Assembly: GCF_000143535.2 (NCBI RefSeq)
Contig: NC_037310.1
Location: forward strand, 2,790,001 to 2,854,000
Length of the DNA: 64,000 nucleotides
Direction: 5' to 3'
Source of the DNA: Botrytis cinerea B05.10
Lineage: Eukaryota > Ascomycota > Leotiomycetes > Helotiales > Sclerotiniaceae
Within the stretch, counting starts at the first letter, position 1, and the number at the start of each line of letters is the position of its first letter. Under the pieces are notes generated by a model. That model saw only the letters and a program-made list of their open reading frames with translations, made no database searches and was not told where the DNA came from. Of this stretch, positions 33,770 through 47,161 are shown in pieces. The position numbers and the translations under genes are program-made.

Positions 33770-34702
33770 TCATATATGCGTCATCATGCGAGGCGAGGGA
33801 GGCATAGAAAGAGGAGTAGTGGGATATTGATATCCGGACTCGGAGCATGTGGTAGAATGCTCGTAAGAGTGTGACAAAGGTGGCGTCTGCATATATCTGT
33901 TAGGACCCAGTCCAAGTGGCTTTGCAGCTTGAGGGTGCCTTACATGAGGATTATCATAACCGTGATGAGAATGAATATCGATCGCTGGCAAGCCTTGGTA
34001 GCTCATGTTGTATGGGCTCATGGTATCTTCAGGTTCTCGCTTGATCGCATCATTGAAATGCATCATGGACGGTAAGGTAACTGGTACTGGTGCCATGTAA
34101 TGTTGGTATGCCTCTGATCGTTCACTGTCGGAAACTGCGCGGTATGGCTGCGAATGTGGGTATGGTGGGTAGGAAATGTCCTCTGGAGCGGGGTATGTAT
34201 GGTATGTAAATAGAGGTGGCGTTCTAGATCCATCGCGATCGAAGTTTTGAGCAAATATGATCTCGTCATCGCTATGCATTGGAGGTGTGTACTGGCTGGG
34301 CAAAAGTCTTGGGGAAACTTGTCGTTGAATGTGTTCTGGGCTTCTTCGGTATTGTTGATTTTCGTTGCTGCGCTCTGGCTGTTGGTGAAGCTCTGCATGC
34401 GCTTGAGGTGGAGAAGCTGAAGAGGAACCGGCTCTGCGCTCGAGATCTTCGAGACGTCTCTTGAGCTTCTTGCCTAGAGGTAAGGAATCAGTGGCTGTTT
34501 ATGATTTGAGACTTTGCATGAACAACTTACGGTAGTTTCTTTGAGCAATACGATTCTGAATTCTTCTGCGCTCAGCAAGATCAGAGATCTTTGTCCAATC
34601 TTCATCTGGATTGGCAGAGCTGCTGAAAGCACTGCTGGTGCCGTGGGTTGTCATGTGTCTGGCGGCGGTAGCCGTAGAGTATGTGTAGCTGTGTCGAGAC
34701 AT
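33770..34702 (-). CDS. bZIP transcription factor with a short leucine zipper
   Basis: Two exons on the minus strand, 34702-34531 and 34473-33770, with a 57 nt intron (291 aa). The basic DNA-contact motif N-R-I-A-Q-R-N-Y-R (residues 50-58) is split by the intron, so the join is firm. Hydrophobic zipper positions are visible only at L61, L65 and L68 before the sequence turns into Ser/Pro/Gln-rich disorder. The zipper is therefore much shorter than the usual four to five heptads, as in several fungal bZIP families with this NRIAQRNYR basic region. The C-terminal 200 residues are rich in His, Tyr, Pro and Ser and probably act in transactivation. A nuclear location is expected. The target genes and exact subfamily are not recognised. 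Confidence 0.9.
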
Positions 34703-37700
34703 GTTGGTAATTTGTTCAAAGTGATGAAAGTGTACTAATTCGGTATCAAAGGCAGAAAGGTGGAAGATATAGTCTGATCTGAGGAGCCTTGGAGGATCTG
34801 GAGTGCTGTTACAACAAGGTCTTGAGATGCCCTACACTGGGGAGGCTTCCTCCATATATATGCGAATGTGGGATAACCAAACTGACGCAGCTATACGGAA
34901 TTCCCAAACCACTTGGCCCCGAATCCTGGCGCACTTCTTGCTCAGCTACTCTACAACACAAACGACGAAACCCTGTTGCAAGACCCTAGAAGAAGAAATC
35001 CCCTGCAATTACTTTGAGTACCCTGCACAGCATGCCCCCCCTTGTAAGCCACTTTGCGCACCCTGTTAAAAACGGCCGGGAGGTGCGCCGTGCAGCTGGG
35101 GCAGTCGATTCTGCCACAGAACACATAAACACACCACACCATCCTTCCATAGACACCGAGTCCAAACCTAAAAAGGGCACATTCATCCACATGCATGTGT
35201 GAGGCGTACTAAAGATCCAATTCCGTAGTCAAGATCTCCCAAATGGGAAATGTGGATTAATTAAGGGCCATTAATAGATTCCCGCCAGATCAGTGAGTGC
35301 CATCGATGTCTGTCTCGTAAAGCAGCACCCAACCACCACCCACCAACCACCAACCGGAGAAATTCACACAAAGAGATGGATGTGTGTGTGTGATGGAAAT
35401 GGAGGTAAATTTAGAAACATTTCGCGATTCATCGGTTTTGACTAAGTTTTTGATTTCAGAGATAGATTCAGCCAATATGTACCTAGGGGTGAAGCAGTCA
35501 GAAGAAGGAAAAAGCAAACTCTATTAACAACTCGCCAGCCCTATGAGCACACATTAGGCGTTGGCGAAGCACAAACCCAAAAGCTATTTTGAAGCCTTTA
35601 TCAAACCATGAACCATGCCGTTGGATGAATGAGCGCACGAACGAACAGAACACACAGTCTGCTAGCTGCTCCTAGCTATTTGCGTTTACTGCGTCCCGCT
35701 TTTCCCTATGAGGCATTCTTTTCGTTCCTGTCTTCCCTCATGATGCACACGTTGATTATAGACAGAGAACTAATCGCTTGCACGCCAGAAACCGTATTCA
35801 TCTTCCTCTCGCAGAAGTAACGTGCGATGCAGTTGCTGTGATGGAGGTGTAAACGATTCAGTCTGCTCTGTGCTAACCAGGCAGGGTCTAAGGTCTAGTG
35901 GTTAGTAATGAGCAACGGCGACGGTAATCTAATCGTGGTAAATTGCTGCTCTTTGGGGGACATATTTGCACACTGTGACCAAAAATGGAGATAGTTACCA
36001 AAACGTATCGTTGTTGCATATGAATAGTGGTTGCCTGAAGACTCCAGGGCACTTGTACCCCGGTACAATGTACAGACCTGGAGACCGATAGACGATAGCC
36101 GAATGCGATGGTCGTTACTCACTGGATTGGTTACGAGTTACGGAAGCATTTCTTGACAATTTGGAGAACAGTCTTGGTCTGTATTAATGGAAGCATAGTT
36201 TTCTGTTCTGGGACTGGGAGGCTCCATTTTGGTACATCGGAAGCCACGAGTAAACATTTCATCACACACCTAACACCTAGCTAGTAGGCTTTGAGCCCGC
36301 TCTTGTCTTGCTTGCTTCCCCTCCCCCTTTACCCTTTTTCTGTCCCATGAACAATCACAAGATTCTTCGAGGTCGCCGATTTATGAGCATGGCTGAAATA
36401 TCTAATTATGGCATTGACGGTATAACTTATGGTACTGAGCACTTACTATAGCTAGCGAGTACTATTTACGAAGTCAAGTTTAAGGGGGCTTTAAACCGCT
36501 GTGTACGTAAATCTAGCTCAACTAATGGGGGCAAGATCCCCCATGGGCCTTGATCTATGGAGAACCTTTGATGGCTTTAATCACTATCGCCATGCAATGT
36601 ACGAGCAAACGTCTTCTATCTATCTTGGAAAAGACTTAGCCAATTTCCACGGGAAAATTATTGCGGATGTCGCGATATTCGTTAAATATTTTAACTGGCC
36701 TTGGTCGTATGGTTCAGAATCTTCTCTTCAATTATTCCGTTGCAACTAGTGGTGATTCATTCATCACAAACAAGTTAATATCGTTCAAGCCAATCAAGCC
36801 AAGAAACATCTTCAGCATCTTGAAATTGTCATCGCCGTCTATCATATTCGATCAATAGGCAATTGAATGCGATTTGATCCCATCTAAAACCCTCACCCCC
36901 TTGCCGTGTCACGTCGAGCCCTGGAAGTACACGTGCTTTGTCATATGTTTATTTATCACGGCCGTCGATGGCCATGACGCCTGGGACGAGAGAATATATT
37001 GATTGGATGGTAAATCGATGAGGAACAGGGTAAAATTCAAATGCGACCATGATTTTTCTTGGGAACCACTCCACACCACTATCACATCAAACCCTTGAAC
37101 ACACAGACACCCCAACCTCTCCGCCATCAATCAAAGTCCACACCGCAGGAAAATTGGTTGCATGGAGCATATACAACCCTGTCATACACTTTTTGGCCAA
37201 TCATCATTGCAGATTCCTGCTTAAGCGAGCGAAGTCGTAATTCAACGACGGTGAGAAAGTCAAACAGTAGCGGAGTGCCACAATTTTATGCTCAAGTTGC
37301 GAAAGGGAGAAATGGTTAATGAAGCATCCACAAATCCTGCCATCGTTCATTCCGGTACGACCGAAGAACGCATTAGATGCCCAGGTGGCCTTGTTGCGCA
37401 TGACACCATTGACCGCTCAGCCCTACCCGGTCGCCATCTCCCCTCTCATCTTTACAGATGCCAAATAATCCGAAAGTATAATGTTGTGTTGGCTTTCGAC
37501 ATCATGTACCGTAATCGGGACGAATGGTATCGATTTCCGCAATCACTAGACCTCCAAAACAACGACAAAATGGCTATCTTGGGCATTTAAAGGCGTCGAG
37601 ATCTACTATACGAGTTGGTTATAAACCGGGTTTCTGAAGAATGGGGGCGATCCAGACCGGATTTAGGAGACGGTTACACAATGTTTTGCGGTGAAGACTA

Positions 37701-40700
37701 TTTCGTTCTTTGCTATGAACGATCGACAATGAATACCATACGGATTATCGGATTTACAACCGAACTGTTCCAGATTTCATGGCGAAATTAATACCTTCCT
37801 TCACTAACAATGTCCGAGTATTGAATCCGGATGTATCGACCTGATAAACCCGTGATGAATATTGCTAATTACGAGCCCTGTCTGCCGCCTTTCCTTCTTG
37901 ACATTCCCCTTTCTTATTTCCAATCCCCTCATCGTCCTAGTCTATTTTCATTGCCACGATAGTCGTCGGCAAAGTGCTTGCTTCTTCGTATTCTAAACCA
38001 CTGCATTTTAAGTACCAAGAGAGCAAACTGAGAACAAAATATCCATACCAGACTACGAATCTAGTGATGACTGTTCCTGGATCAATCAGCCTATTAAAGC
38101 TGACAGCAGCTTGCCCGTACTTGGTACCCAAAAGCCACCTCGGAGAATTAGTCGGCTGCCACATACCGTACCTTCAACAGAAGTTGCAAGGGAAAACGAG
38201 TTTGAAGAAGCATGGCTGAGTTTATCGCATAGACACGATTAAAGGCTCACTGCTAGTTTCATCGTAGAGGCTGGAAATTACGCTTCCCGAATCAATAGTA
38301 CTCATGGGCTTGTCTCTCCAATCTACCTTCTCAAGCTTCCAAGAGCGGAGTCTTTCGTCCGAGATGCATGCTTTCAGAGGAAATCTGGCGTTCAACTAAT
38401 GTTATTATTGATCCTGGTGATTTTGAACCCACAATATTGATTCTGGAAGACCGAAACTTTGGATACTCCTTTTGCCGAGTCTCTCCAGATATGAATTCTC
38501 GGTGGCTCCAATCTTGTAAGAGGACAAAGAGTATCAGTTCAACCCAGACATGCCGAGATCCAGATTTCTGACTCCTATTACAAAGTGGGAAAATGCCATT
38601 CTCCCAAGTCTCCACCCCGTGAGAATGGTTCGTGGGTATCTTATTCCATTTCCCGCGTGGCTTCTAGGATATTTTCTCTGTGGATTACATGATACATGCG
38701 AAACATCTCATGCCATCTCTTTCATCACCTCATTACTCCATCGTTCTAGAGTAAAGTAAGTACCCGGAGCTCCAACATCCAGTCATTTTCTTTTATCTGA
38801 AGTCTTATGTGATATCTTAAATCCACACGATCACATTGTCACCGCCAAAGATGATTCGAGCAAGCTTCCATGCGTGGCATGCTTGATATCATTGTGGGTA
38901 AGCACGAGTAAGCCGAGCATTACCAAGTCTCATCGAATATCTTGTCCTCAATCACTGGTCTGTAATCATCCTTTAAGGTGCTGACATTATGCCCCGCTAT
39001 GCTTTATTGGAATATGGATATGCTGCGAAGATTCCCAGTGACAAAGTACCGGGATTCAAAAGGGCTGAGCAACTGCTAATGTACTGTGGCTTGGCCACTA
39101 AATTTCATCAACTGGGTGTGGTGTAGTGAACAATGATGTCCTCGATGATTGGGTGTAGATACGCGGCGACATGCTGCATGTTAATGACGATTTTGGACGA
39201 GTACGAAATTTAGTTCACAGCTTGCATCGTGCTTTTGACATCTATATTCTGGCGAACGATAATTATTCAAACTACAGTTCGCCGATTTGACTTTTAATTC
39301 AAGCTTTACTAATAAACTCACCAGACTGACTATGATAGAATTAAACAGGCACTTTTACTAGACCGTTGAACCAAGTTGAGCGCTCCATCTTGGTCCGAGC
39401 AATTGAGACAACTCCACACGATTGAAGGCTGAAGAACCCGGGGGACTCCACCGCACCATTAAATGTGCCTTGGACCTTGTACGCAGACATCAAAGTTTAT
39501 GCACAAAATACATCATGTTAAATTATATCATCATGTAGTAAAATCATGAAAACGTCGGGAACATGCCCGCGATCTTCAGAGATTAGGATCTTTGACCACT
39601 CTTGACCGTTCCATCCGGCCCTTGTGCATGGTTACCCCATACCTAATGGCATCCCACGCCCTGGTGGAGTGCTAAGAAGTTTGAGAAGATCTCGGGGCAA
39701 TTAGAAATCACCAAATCCCTCTTGTGCAACCGTTGTACGTGAAGACTAACGTGATTGTGCGGTAGGGTGCTTGTAAACATGAAGATCCGAAGTGCTAACA
39801 TTGCCATTTGATATTCGCGTAGGCAGGAGGAAGGCACAATGACATGAAGTGGCATTGAGAGTTTCCAATTAAGGCTATCTCAACGTCTAGGATAATCCTT
39901 CATTTCACGGTTCGGGAACCTGAAGGCTAGTTTAAGAGTTTACGCTCAAGCTTTCGTCCGTAAGGATTCGATTTTCTAGCTGGTGCGGCTTGGGTGAGTC
40001 AAATGCGCACGAGGAAAGCGATGTTATTGGCCATTGAGGAAAAGATCGTTCTTGATTACAGGGTTGTTTATATCATAAGTTTATTAATTTAATTTTCGAC
40101 TCCTTCGCTTTTCTTTGCTCTGCTTGACTTGTTAGCTTTGTTTTGTTATCCTTTCCCTATCCCTTTCCCCACTAATATAGCCTCACAACGTACACCAAAT
40201 GTCGTTTAACGTTAAGAATAGGCAGTGGGGATGCGATGCCAAATATGGGGTTGTGGTGCGCTACCATTTTTTTCGCATGCTCCGATTAACTTGTCAGGAA
40301 ATGGGGGTTTTGATTGGGCTGGGAACGAGAGGTTATAGGCTAATATGTTCATATCGATAGTAGATCTAGATTACTGCTGTAGATGGCAACGACGATAATG
40401 AAGGGATCATACTAGACAGTGGAGCTAATCGTATCGCCCTCATTGCTTTGTCATTAAATTATTCATGTGAATCGTTCGACTAACTTGTCATATCCTGGCT
40501 AGAAGGGAAGGCTTTGAATCGATGTAGTATAGTCGGCGCACACTATAATCCATATCAAAATTGGCATGCCACACTCATTCCACCGAGCTCGGTTGAAACA
40601 TCCACAACGAGGATGCGGAATACCAAATCGTAACGGTATGCATTCTGACTCACCGCCGTGAATTAGGTTATGCGTATATTCATTTGTCCTCTGAGCTAGA

Positions 40701-43700
40701 TGGATGCATGGGTGGCATCACCACCAGCATTGTTCATACCTGCTTGACCATGGATGAGAAAGTAACGTTAACAAACATGCCAACCTTCGTACATAGGTTC
40801 AAGCCTTCTGGTCCCTGAGGCTTGTTTCCACCCAGTACATTGTTGGTTGCGTCTTCCGCATCGTACTATTTGGCGGAGCCTCCGCAGCAAGCAGAGAAGC
40901 ACCGACCGATTCCTAGCAGCTAATGTAATGCTCGCCGCGTAAGGCTGAACAAAATGTGGTGTTTTCTTGTGAAGCCACCTTTAGATCCCCTACTTGTTAG
41001 ACACCGAGTAGGATGCTCTGACGAGATTGGCAAATTTGTTTGATCAGTTGATATCAACCCTCTGCTACCACCCACACATCTACGTCCTCTGATGCAATAT
41101 CTCAGATCCCCATACTTTCATTTCACCGCCCGTCGATCATGTATTTTCGATTTCATGGTAAAAGCGTCCAGGGCTTTGCTCAAAATGGGCTTTTCACGTG
41201 GGAACATGCCAGGTGCACTGCCCACTTTCCTATTCGGGGGCATTTAACACACATTAGATGGAATGTTCCATACTTCGTACGGATCAGGACGCAAACCTAG
41301 GGCTGGGTCGCAGTTGTGCCTGCCTGTCTGCCTGCCTGTATTTTCTTTTTCTCCTGCTATGCCCAACGAGCACCTGCCAATCAAAAATCGAACCTCGAGT
41401 ATTTTCGTGTCGTGGTGTTCTATTCCTGGTTACTCGTGGATTAGCGGAAAGATGATACATTGGAGAAGAAATGGATTATAAATCCCACAAGGCGTAGGTG
41501 GAAGAGTACACCCGTGCCACATTTTGGGGGCTGGTTTGGAAAGCAACAGGGCCCATTTTCGTTCTGACTGCCCAGATAAGTCGTGGTTAGAAAATTATAT
41601 ACTCTATTCAGTTGCGTTTCAACAAGATGTCCGAAATTATATCCCTGAAAAGATCATAATGGGGAACATCGTATATTGGACCAATGAAGAGTGATAGGCT
41701 TGTGGTAACGAGGAGAAGACCTACTCCCTGGATATACTAGTAGGTTGTGATTCCTTTCTTCATCGATACTCGAGTACTTCCAAACTTGATATCCAGGAAG
41801 TTGTGTCTCCGCAATAGCTCTCGCGGGTCGTCATCGTCTAACGAACTTCATCTGACTACTGGTGAGCACAGTAGGTAAGTGCTTTACTCTACATTTGTTT
41901 TTAGGCATTTGAAACTCATACTGATCTGCGATCGATGACAGTCAATACCTACTTGCAAGCGCTCACCTATGGAGACATTCTACGAATGATCCACGGCTAT
42001 CAGCCGGGGCAGTTAGGCGTGCAATTCCAGCTACAATAATTTCGGTAGCACTCCACTCCATAGTACAAAGTACGTACAATAAGGACCCTATGAAACCCGA
42101 GATTCATTCATCGTTCGATACTTCGAGCCTTCACATCATCACGGGAATATCCGTTGCGGCAGTGGGCAGTAATAGGAGTCACAGTGGGGAGGGTGGATCG
42201 TTTGGCTATTTTCTAGGGCTCGGACGGAACTTACTAATCAGCGATTCAAGATTCATGCTCCGTTTCCATATTTTGTTGCGATATTGACTCGTGACGGTTC
42301 ACATATGGAGGTTACATAGCGACTTTATGCGCCGCAATGAAACAGACGAAGGAATTGACAATTTACGGTCGATCCGTCCACATTGTGGAGTATAGCACTG
42401 ACAGATATATTAGTGTTTATTCCTTTTGAACGGATACGGAACACAGGCAGCGGAGTTCCGTTCTCCTTGTGCGGAGGAGTCTTGCCGCATGGTTGATACC
42501 AGCAACACATTGAATGGCCCGTCTTGGTCGCTCGCTCGAAATCAATGATTGGAGAAATGGCTCTCCAATTATTCAACTCTTCACCAAATTTCGTATTTGT
42601 TTCCCCTCGGCTGCCTACTCATGGTATGCTTCATGCTCCGTAGGCCGAAGATTGAAGGTTTTTCTCCGTTAACTACGGGGGTTGCAGTGTACATGACATC
42701 TTATCTCCATCGCTAGAAATACCATGTGAAAGACAGGCAAGCCATGTGGTTGCAGAAATCCAGTTGGGGCCAGATTCCCAACATCCCTGCCAGAGCCCTG
42801 CATGGCATAGATAGATAGATAGATAGATAGAGAGATAGCTTCAATACGCTCCCAATTCGGTAAGTCGTATTTTGCAAATGAGGCTTTCATAAACGAGGAG
42901 AAGGAATATCTTTACATATGTACTATGAAGTCAATTGAATTCTGGACCATACAGCACAGCAAAACGGCTGTGCATTCACTGTGTGTGAGTCTGTGACCTT
43001 TCACGTACATTTGGGAAATGCAGTTAAAATGGTTGTAGTGGATACTTGTATATTAATGGGTTTTCGTTTGAGTTAGACGCACGAGAATTACCCATTGCAA
43101 TGAGGGGACTTCAGGGAGCTCAGTCTGTAACCGAGCTCCCCTCTCTACCTTTATCTCTTTTCGGATCTCCGATTCCTTCCTAGATTTTAATTGAGACTCG
43201 GATCCGAAGCACAAACTCGAGTCAAGATAATTAGAACACTGTGTAATTTTCCGCGGCAAATCACCAAAACATCCCTTTACATCGAGATATCTCCTTTCCT
43301 GGATATCTCCACCAATGCCAAGTCCCAATGTTCAATCCTTGCAGCACATTTACCCATTTTACCAAGCATACCAATATCCAGAGCACATCAAATGACATTT
43401 CTCTTCACAAACTTGGACTGCCAATTTGTTTGCCATGAACAAGCAGGTTAATCTTCATCCGAGTGGGAAAAGTCTTATTGAACGATTCTACCAATGATCA
43501 GTCCGACCCGATGTTTCGGCAAGCCCAAATTGCCATGTGGATGCATATATGCAAAAGGCTAGTGGATAGATAATTATTCGTACGCACGAAACACCTTGTT
43601 CATGAATGAATCATACTAGGCTTCCATCAATATTCAAACCCGTCAAATGCGCCTTTTTAGGTGCCAATTAAATGGGAGAGATATCATCACAAAGCAAGCT

Positions 43701-45429
43701 CGCGATCGGTCGGGTCAATCTTCTACCTTTTCTCCTTTCCGCGGCTTTAAGGAGCTTTTCCCGTATCTGATCCAAGGCACATACGTATGATTTGTTCGTA
43801 TGCCCCGTTGGTCAAATGATTGAAATCTACCCAGCATTCAGGTAAGTCAAGGTATGGTATGGTTTGGATTGGAAGGGCGCAGTGCATACGTGCGTGCAGA
43901 CCTTCGGTGTCTTTCAACGGACACTATTAAAGTAAAGATCTTCGTACTGGCGGACCCAAAAGATTTCGACAGACGGCTCCGTGGTTCTCGGCCTGAGTAG
44001 TGATTCATCGTGCATGCGAAATATTGAGTTTCCATAATTTCTATACTGGCTTGCTTGCTCCGTTTGTAATCGCGGGCGTGCGGGGTGTCCCAGCCTCGAG
44101 CTAGTTCAGGTTGCACGTGCATCCCATGGTAGAGCAGCTAGGGATTCGGTTGGGATTCGTTCCTTGTCGCATTCCAAATCATTCAATCTCGTACATGAGG
44201 CTCTGCGCCTCTAGGCGGCAAAAGGTTTAAGATATTGGTGCGGTGCGGTGTGGTGTGATGAGGATGCGTAATTTACACATAGCCTGCCATTGCATTCGCC
44301 GTATCTGCGATATTGGTGTCTAGTAAACGATTTATCTTACATGTATCCGATGTCTGAGGCTCAACCGATTTGTTTGGCGCAGAGATCTCGGTTGTCCCCT
44401 GATCTGTTCTTTTCCATTTGACGCGTTAACCTTTGTTTAATCATCGCAGACCACCAACTGTTGTAGGATCTGTAGATGTCAAATCTACACATTCCAACTG
44501 TTGTCCTTGATATTAGTATTAGTACGCGCGGATGAGTTATTCTGCATATCCGGCATCGACCTTGAAAGTCCCGAATTAAGCTGACTGTGTTTGAACTGCC
44601 GATATGTCACAATTTTGACATTTTGATCAAGATCACGGTACAAGTAAAGTGGGATCTCGGAACTGATATCGGGCTCACTCGGCGTCCTCTTCTGCAGATT
44701 TGGTCCGTATCTTCAAAACCAACTGGTTTGTTCGGTGCCGATCCTATCATGTAGAAAGTTTCTGGCTGCATATAGGAAAGCTCTGGCCCCCATAGCAAAT
44801 TGCAGGATCTGTAAAATCAAGTCAGCAACTTTTATCCTACAATTTTGTCTTGGTTTGATTTGATTTGATCTTGAGCCATGTTAGAGGCACAGCAACATAG
44901 CTGGACAGGGAATAGAGATAGGAGGAATGATGCCCTGAATTCATAATAGAAAATGAGCTAAAAATGATAGGATAGGAAGGTAATTTTCGACGACGGATTT
45001 TGGAGTCTGGAAGAGTCTTTTTTCCCTCTGCGTGTCAAGGGCTCCTTTGAGGCGTAAATTTGGCGGATTTTGAATCTCTGCGGTGTCTGTTTTTAGATCA
45101 TGGGGCTCTGTCAGTCTCTTTTATAATTATGTGGCTAGACCGAAATGGTGGAAAAGGTAAGAGTGATGAAGATCTGTAGAGAAAAAGCTTTTTGGCTTTG
45201 GCTTGCGAGATGGTATGCCGAGCGCAACAGATAAAAAAGATAATTATTGCTCCACGCTTTCAGTCCTTGCTTGTATAGAAGAGTAAGACAAGCACTGTCT
45301 GTTGAGGTCGATGTGTATCATGTGCAAATCCAGAACCTGCTAGATAATAGACTTGCTCTTCTATTCCTCGTCGACACAGTGCCCATCCATCTAGCATTAG
45401 ATCATGCTATTGTCCAATTTTTTCACCAA
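34703..45429. other. 10.7 kb block without a supportable gene
   Basis: I read both strands and found no frame longer than about 100 codons, no recognisable domain, no tRNA and no obvious transposon end. Base composition is not strongly AT-skewed, so it does not look like a heavily RIP-mutated repeat island. The only repeats noted are a TAGA tract at 42808-42830 and a GTGCGGTGCGGTGTGGTG stretch at about 44238-44260. Unannotated non-coding transcripts or old decayed genes cannot be excluded. Confidence 0.4.
42808..42830. repeat. (TAGA)n microsatellite
   Basis: Five to six TAGA units. Confidence 0.85.
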
Positions 45430-46729
45430 TAAGGGGTTTCATTTTCACCTTTGCTGATTCTGCAACATTATTGAAACAACTTGTGACTTGTAAGCAGTCA
45501 TGTGCACTAAATGCTCGAGGTTGATTCCTGAAGTAGGATTATCATTCATCTTTTTGTGTCCAATGTAGTGCAGAGGATCTTTCAACGCTTCCGTCTCTTG
45601 CCACTACTCTTTCCTATGAGAAAGTGAAGAGTTTCTGCTCTAGGTTTTTGGCAATACATCCGATTAGCATCTTCACTCTGCGTTGATATCTTGGGCACTC
45701 TCAGTGAGAATCTAGAAGGAATAGACATAATTCCTATCTTCATTGAAAACTTCACTTGCTCATATTGATCAACTGCGCCATGTTCGGGGTTTTAGTCAGG
45801 CTCTTGAATACATCCACAGAAAATAATATGAAGATCTTCTCATGTGTTTCTTCCTCATCCAGGTGCAGAAGACACTGTCAGTCCTACCAATATCTTTAGG
45901 GTAAACCTGGCTCTCCATAAATAGAAATAAAATTCAGAGTCAACAATGTTCTATTTCTTGAATCTTCCTTGTCCATCTGTATACCAGCCCTTCTTATGCG
46001 TGATGAATGGTGCTAGACCTTGGATGAGATTCCGACGCAATCACTAGGTGTGCGTTTCAAAGAAAAGAGCAAAATGAACTGTCGTTCCGTGAGCTTGGAT
46101 GACTGAAGTTCAGAGTGGGCTACTTTAGCTGTTTCTACCACACCTTGACTTCGCAGGAGATACTCATCATTTCTTGTTAGACTGACCGTCGCGAAATTGG
46201 CATTACGCATATTACCAAAGCTAAGCACGTCACTTCGGTTGCAATCAAGATAAATCTTGGTGTTTTTGCAGCTTTATGCTATAGGAACGCAGATCATCGA
46301 TAGATTGTGATATCTCACTTTTAAAGTGCACTTTGATTATCAGCCCGGATAATCTGTAGCCTTATCAAAATCATTCAAGTTCACATCAATCAGGGATGTT
46401 GTTATATACATGGCGATGTGGCACATTAGTAATGAAACCTCAATTACTTTTCTTATTCAGAACTGGTCCCCCGATTAATCCGTTCCCCGGCGCCTATTGA
46501 GAACGATCAATGCTTTAGTTGAGTAGAATGCCCGATCATTGTTTCTTCTTGTGCCTAATCCATCACCCTGAAATCACTAACTATGACTACATGTCCTTTG
46601 TGGCAACACCTATTTCTTATTCACCACATTTTCAGAGCTAGTGAAATCAGTGTCGATATTCCAAGAAACAAACTCCAGGATACTGGGTAACAATCCCAAT
46701 TCTGCCCTTGATAAGTTGGTATCCTGTAT
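45430..46729 (-). pseudogene. decaying coding sequence in frame with the upstream coiled-coil ORF
   Basis: Immediately after the TAG at 46730-46732, the same minus-strand frame goes on with protein-like stretches interrupted by single stops. The first reads Q-D-T-N-L-S-R-A-E-L-G-L-L-P-S-I-L-E-F-V; later ones include an open run at 46013-46228 (starting T-K-I-Y-L-D-C-N-R-S-D just before it), all in one frame over about 720 nt. Most stops (TAG, TAA, TGA) are one C-to-T change away from Gln or Arg codons. Beyond 46013 the likely frame shifts, with residues such as L-D-E-E-E-T-H-E-K-I-F and N-L-E-H-L-V-H-M-T-A-Y down to about 45430. I recognise no family. The judgement rests on residue composition and frame continuity. 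Confidence 0.4.
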
Positions 46730-47161
46730 CTAGATTTCGTTCTTCGAGTCTTCAAGCTGTTCCTTTCGTTCAGCAATCATTACTTGAAAGTCAAACTCAT
46801 TTTTTGTGGTTTTTCTTTTTTGATCTGTTCCGTGTTACTTAAACCTCTTTGGGCGGAGTGAAAGAAAAATCATACCCAAATCTTGCAATTTCTTCAAAGC
46901 GGGGAGTGTCTGATAAAGCTGGTAGTACTTTTTGACTATCTTCTGCGTGTTTTCAGCAGAGTTGTTTTCAGCGGTGTCGCTGACAGGCAGTGGCTTGTAG
47001 AACTCTGTGAAGACTTTGAGTTTCTTTGCATATCTCATCTCGATAGTTTCGATTGCTTTCTGGCAGATTTTAACCAGATCAGCCGCATCGCGGTCATCCA
47101 AGCCATCGAACATGGCCTCTATTTCCTGCTTGGCTTCATTGATTCTTGTTTGTCGATCCAT
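46730..47161 (-). CDS. small coiled-coil protein, 126 aa, function unknown
   Basis: Two exons on the minus strand, 47161-46876 and 46824-46730, with a 51 nt intron (donor GTATGA, acceptor ACAG). Unspliced, the frame would end after a few unlike residues. Spliced, it continues as a charged helical segment D-Q-K-R-K-T-T-K-N-E-F-D-F-Q, in keeping with the upstream helices, which is good evidence for the intron. The protein is rich in Lys, Glu, Ala and Leu, with predicted coiled coils at about residues 5-55 and 75-125. No domain is recognised. The stop at 46730 may be a nonsense mutation, because protein-like sequence continues beyond it in the same frame. It could then be the surviving 5' part of a larger gene that is decaying. 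Confidence 0.5.

Noticed and set aside
35885..35930. tRNA-like A-box sequence (GGTCTAGTGGTTAG)
   Set aside because: It resembles the D-arm of tRNA-Glu, but no B-box, acceptor pairing or anticodon arm follows within 80 nt.
34703..45429. Transposon or RIP-mutated repeat island
   Set aside because: No terminal repeats, transposase or reverse-transcriptase motifs and no strong AT skew could be seen by reading; a repeat-library search would be needed to settle it.
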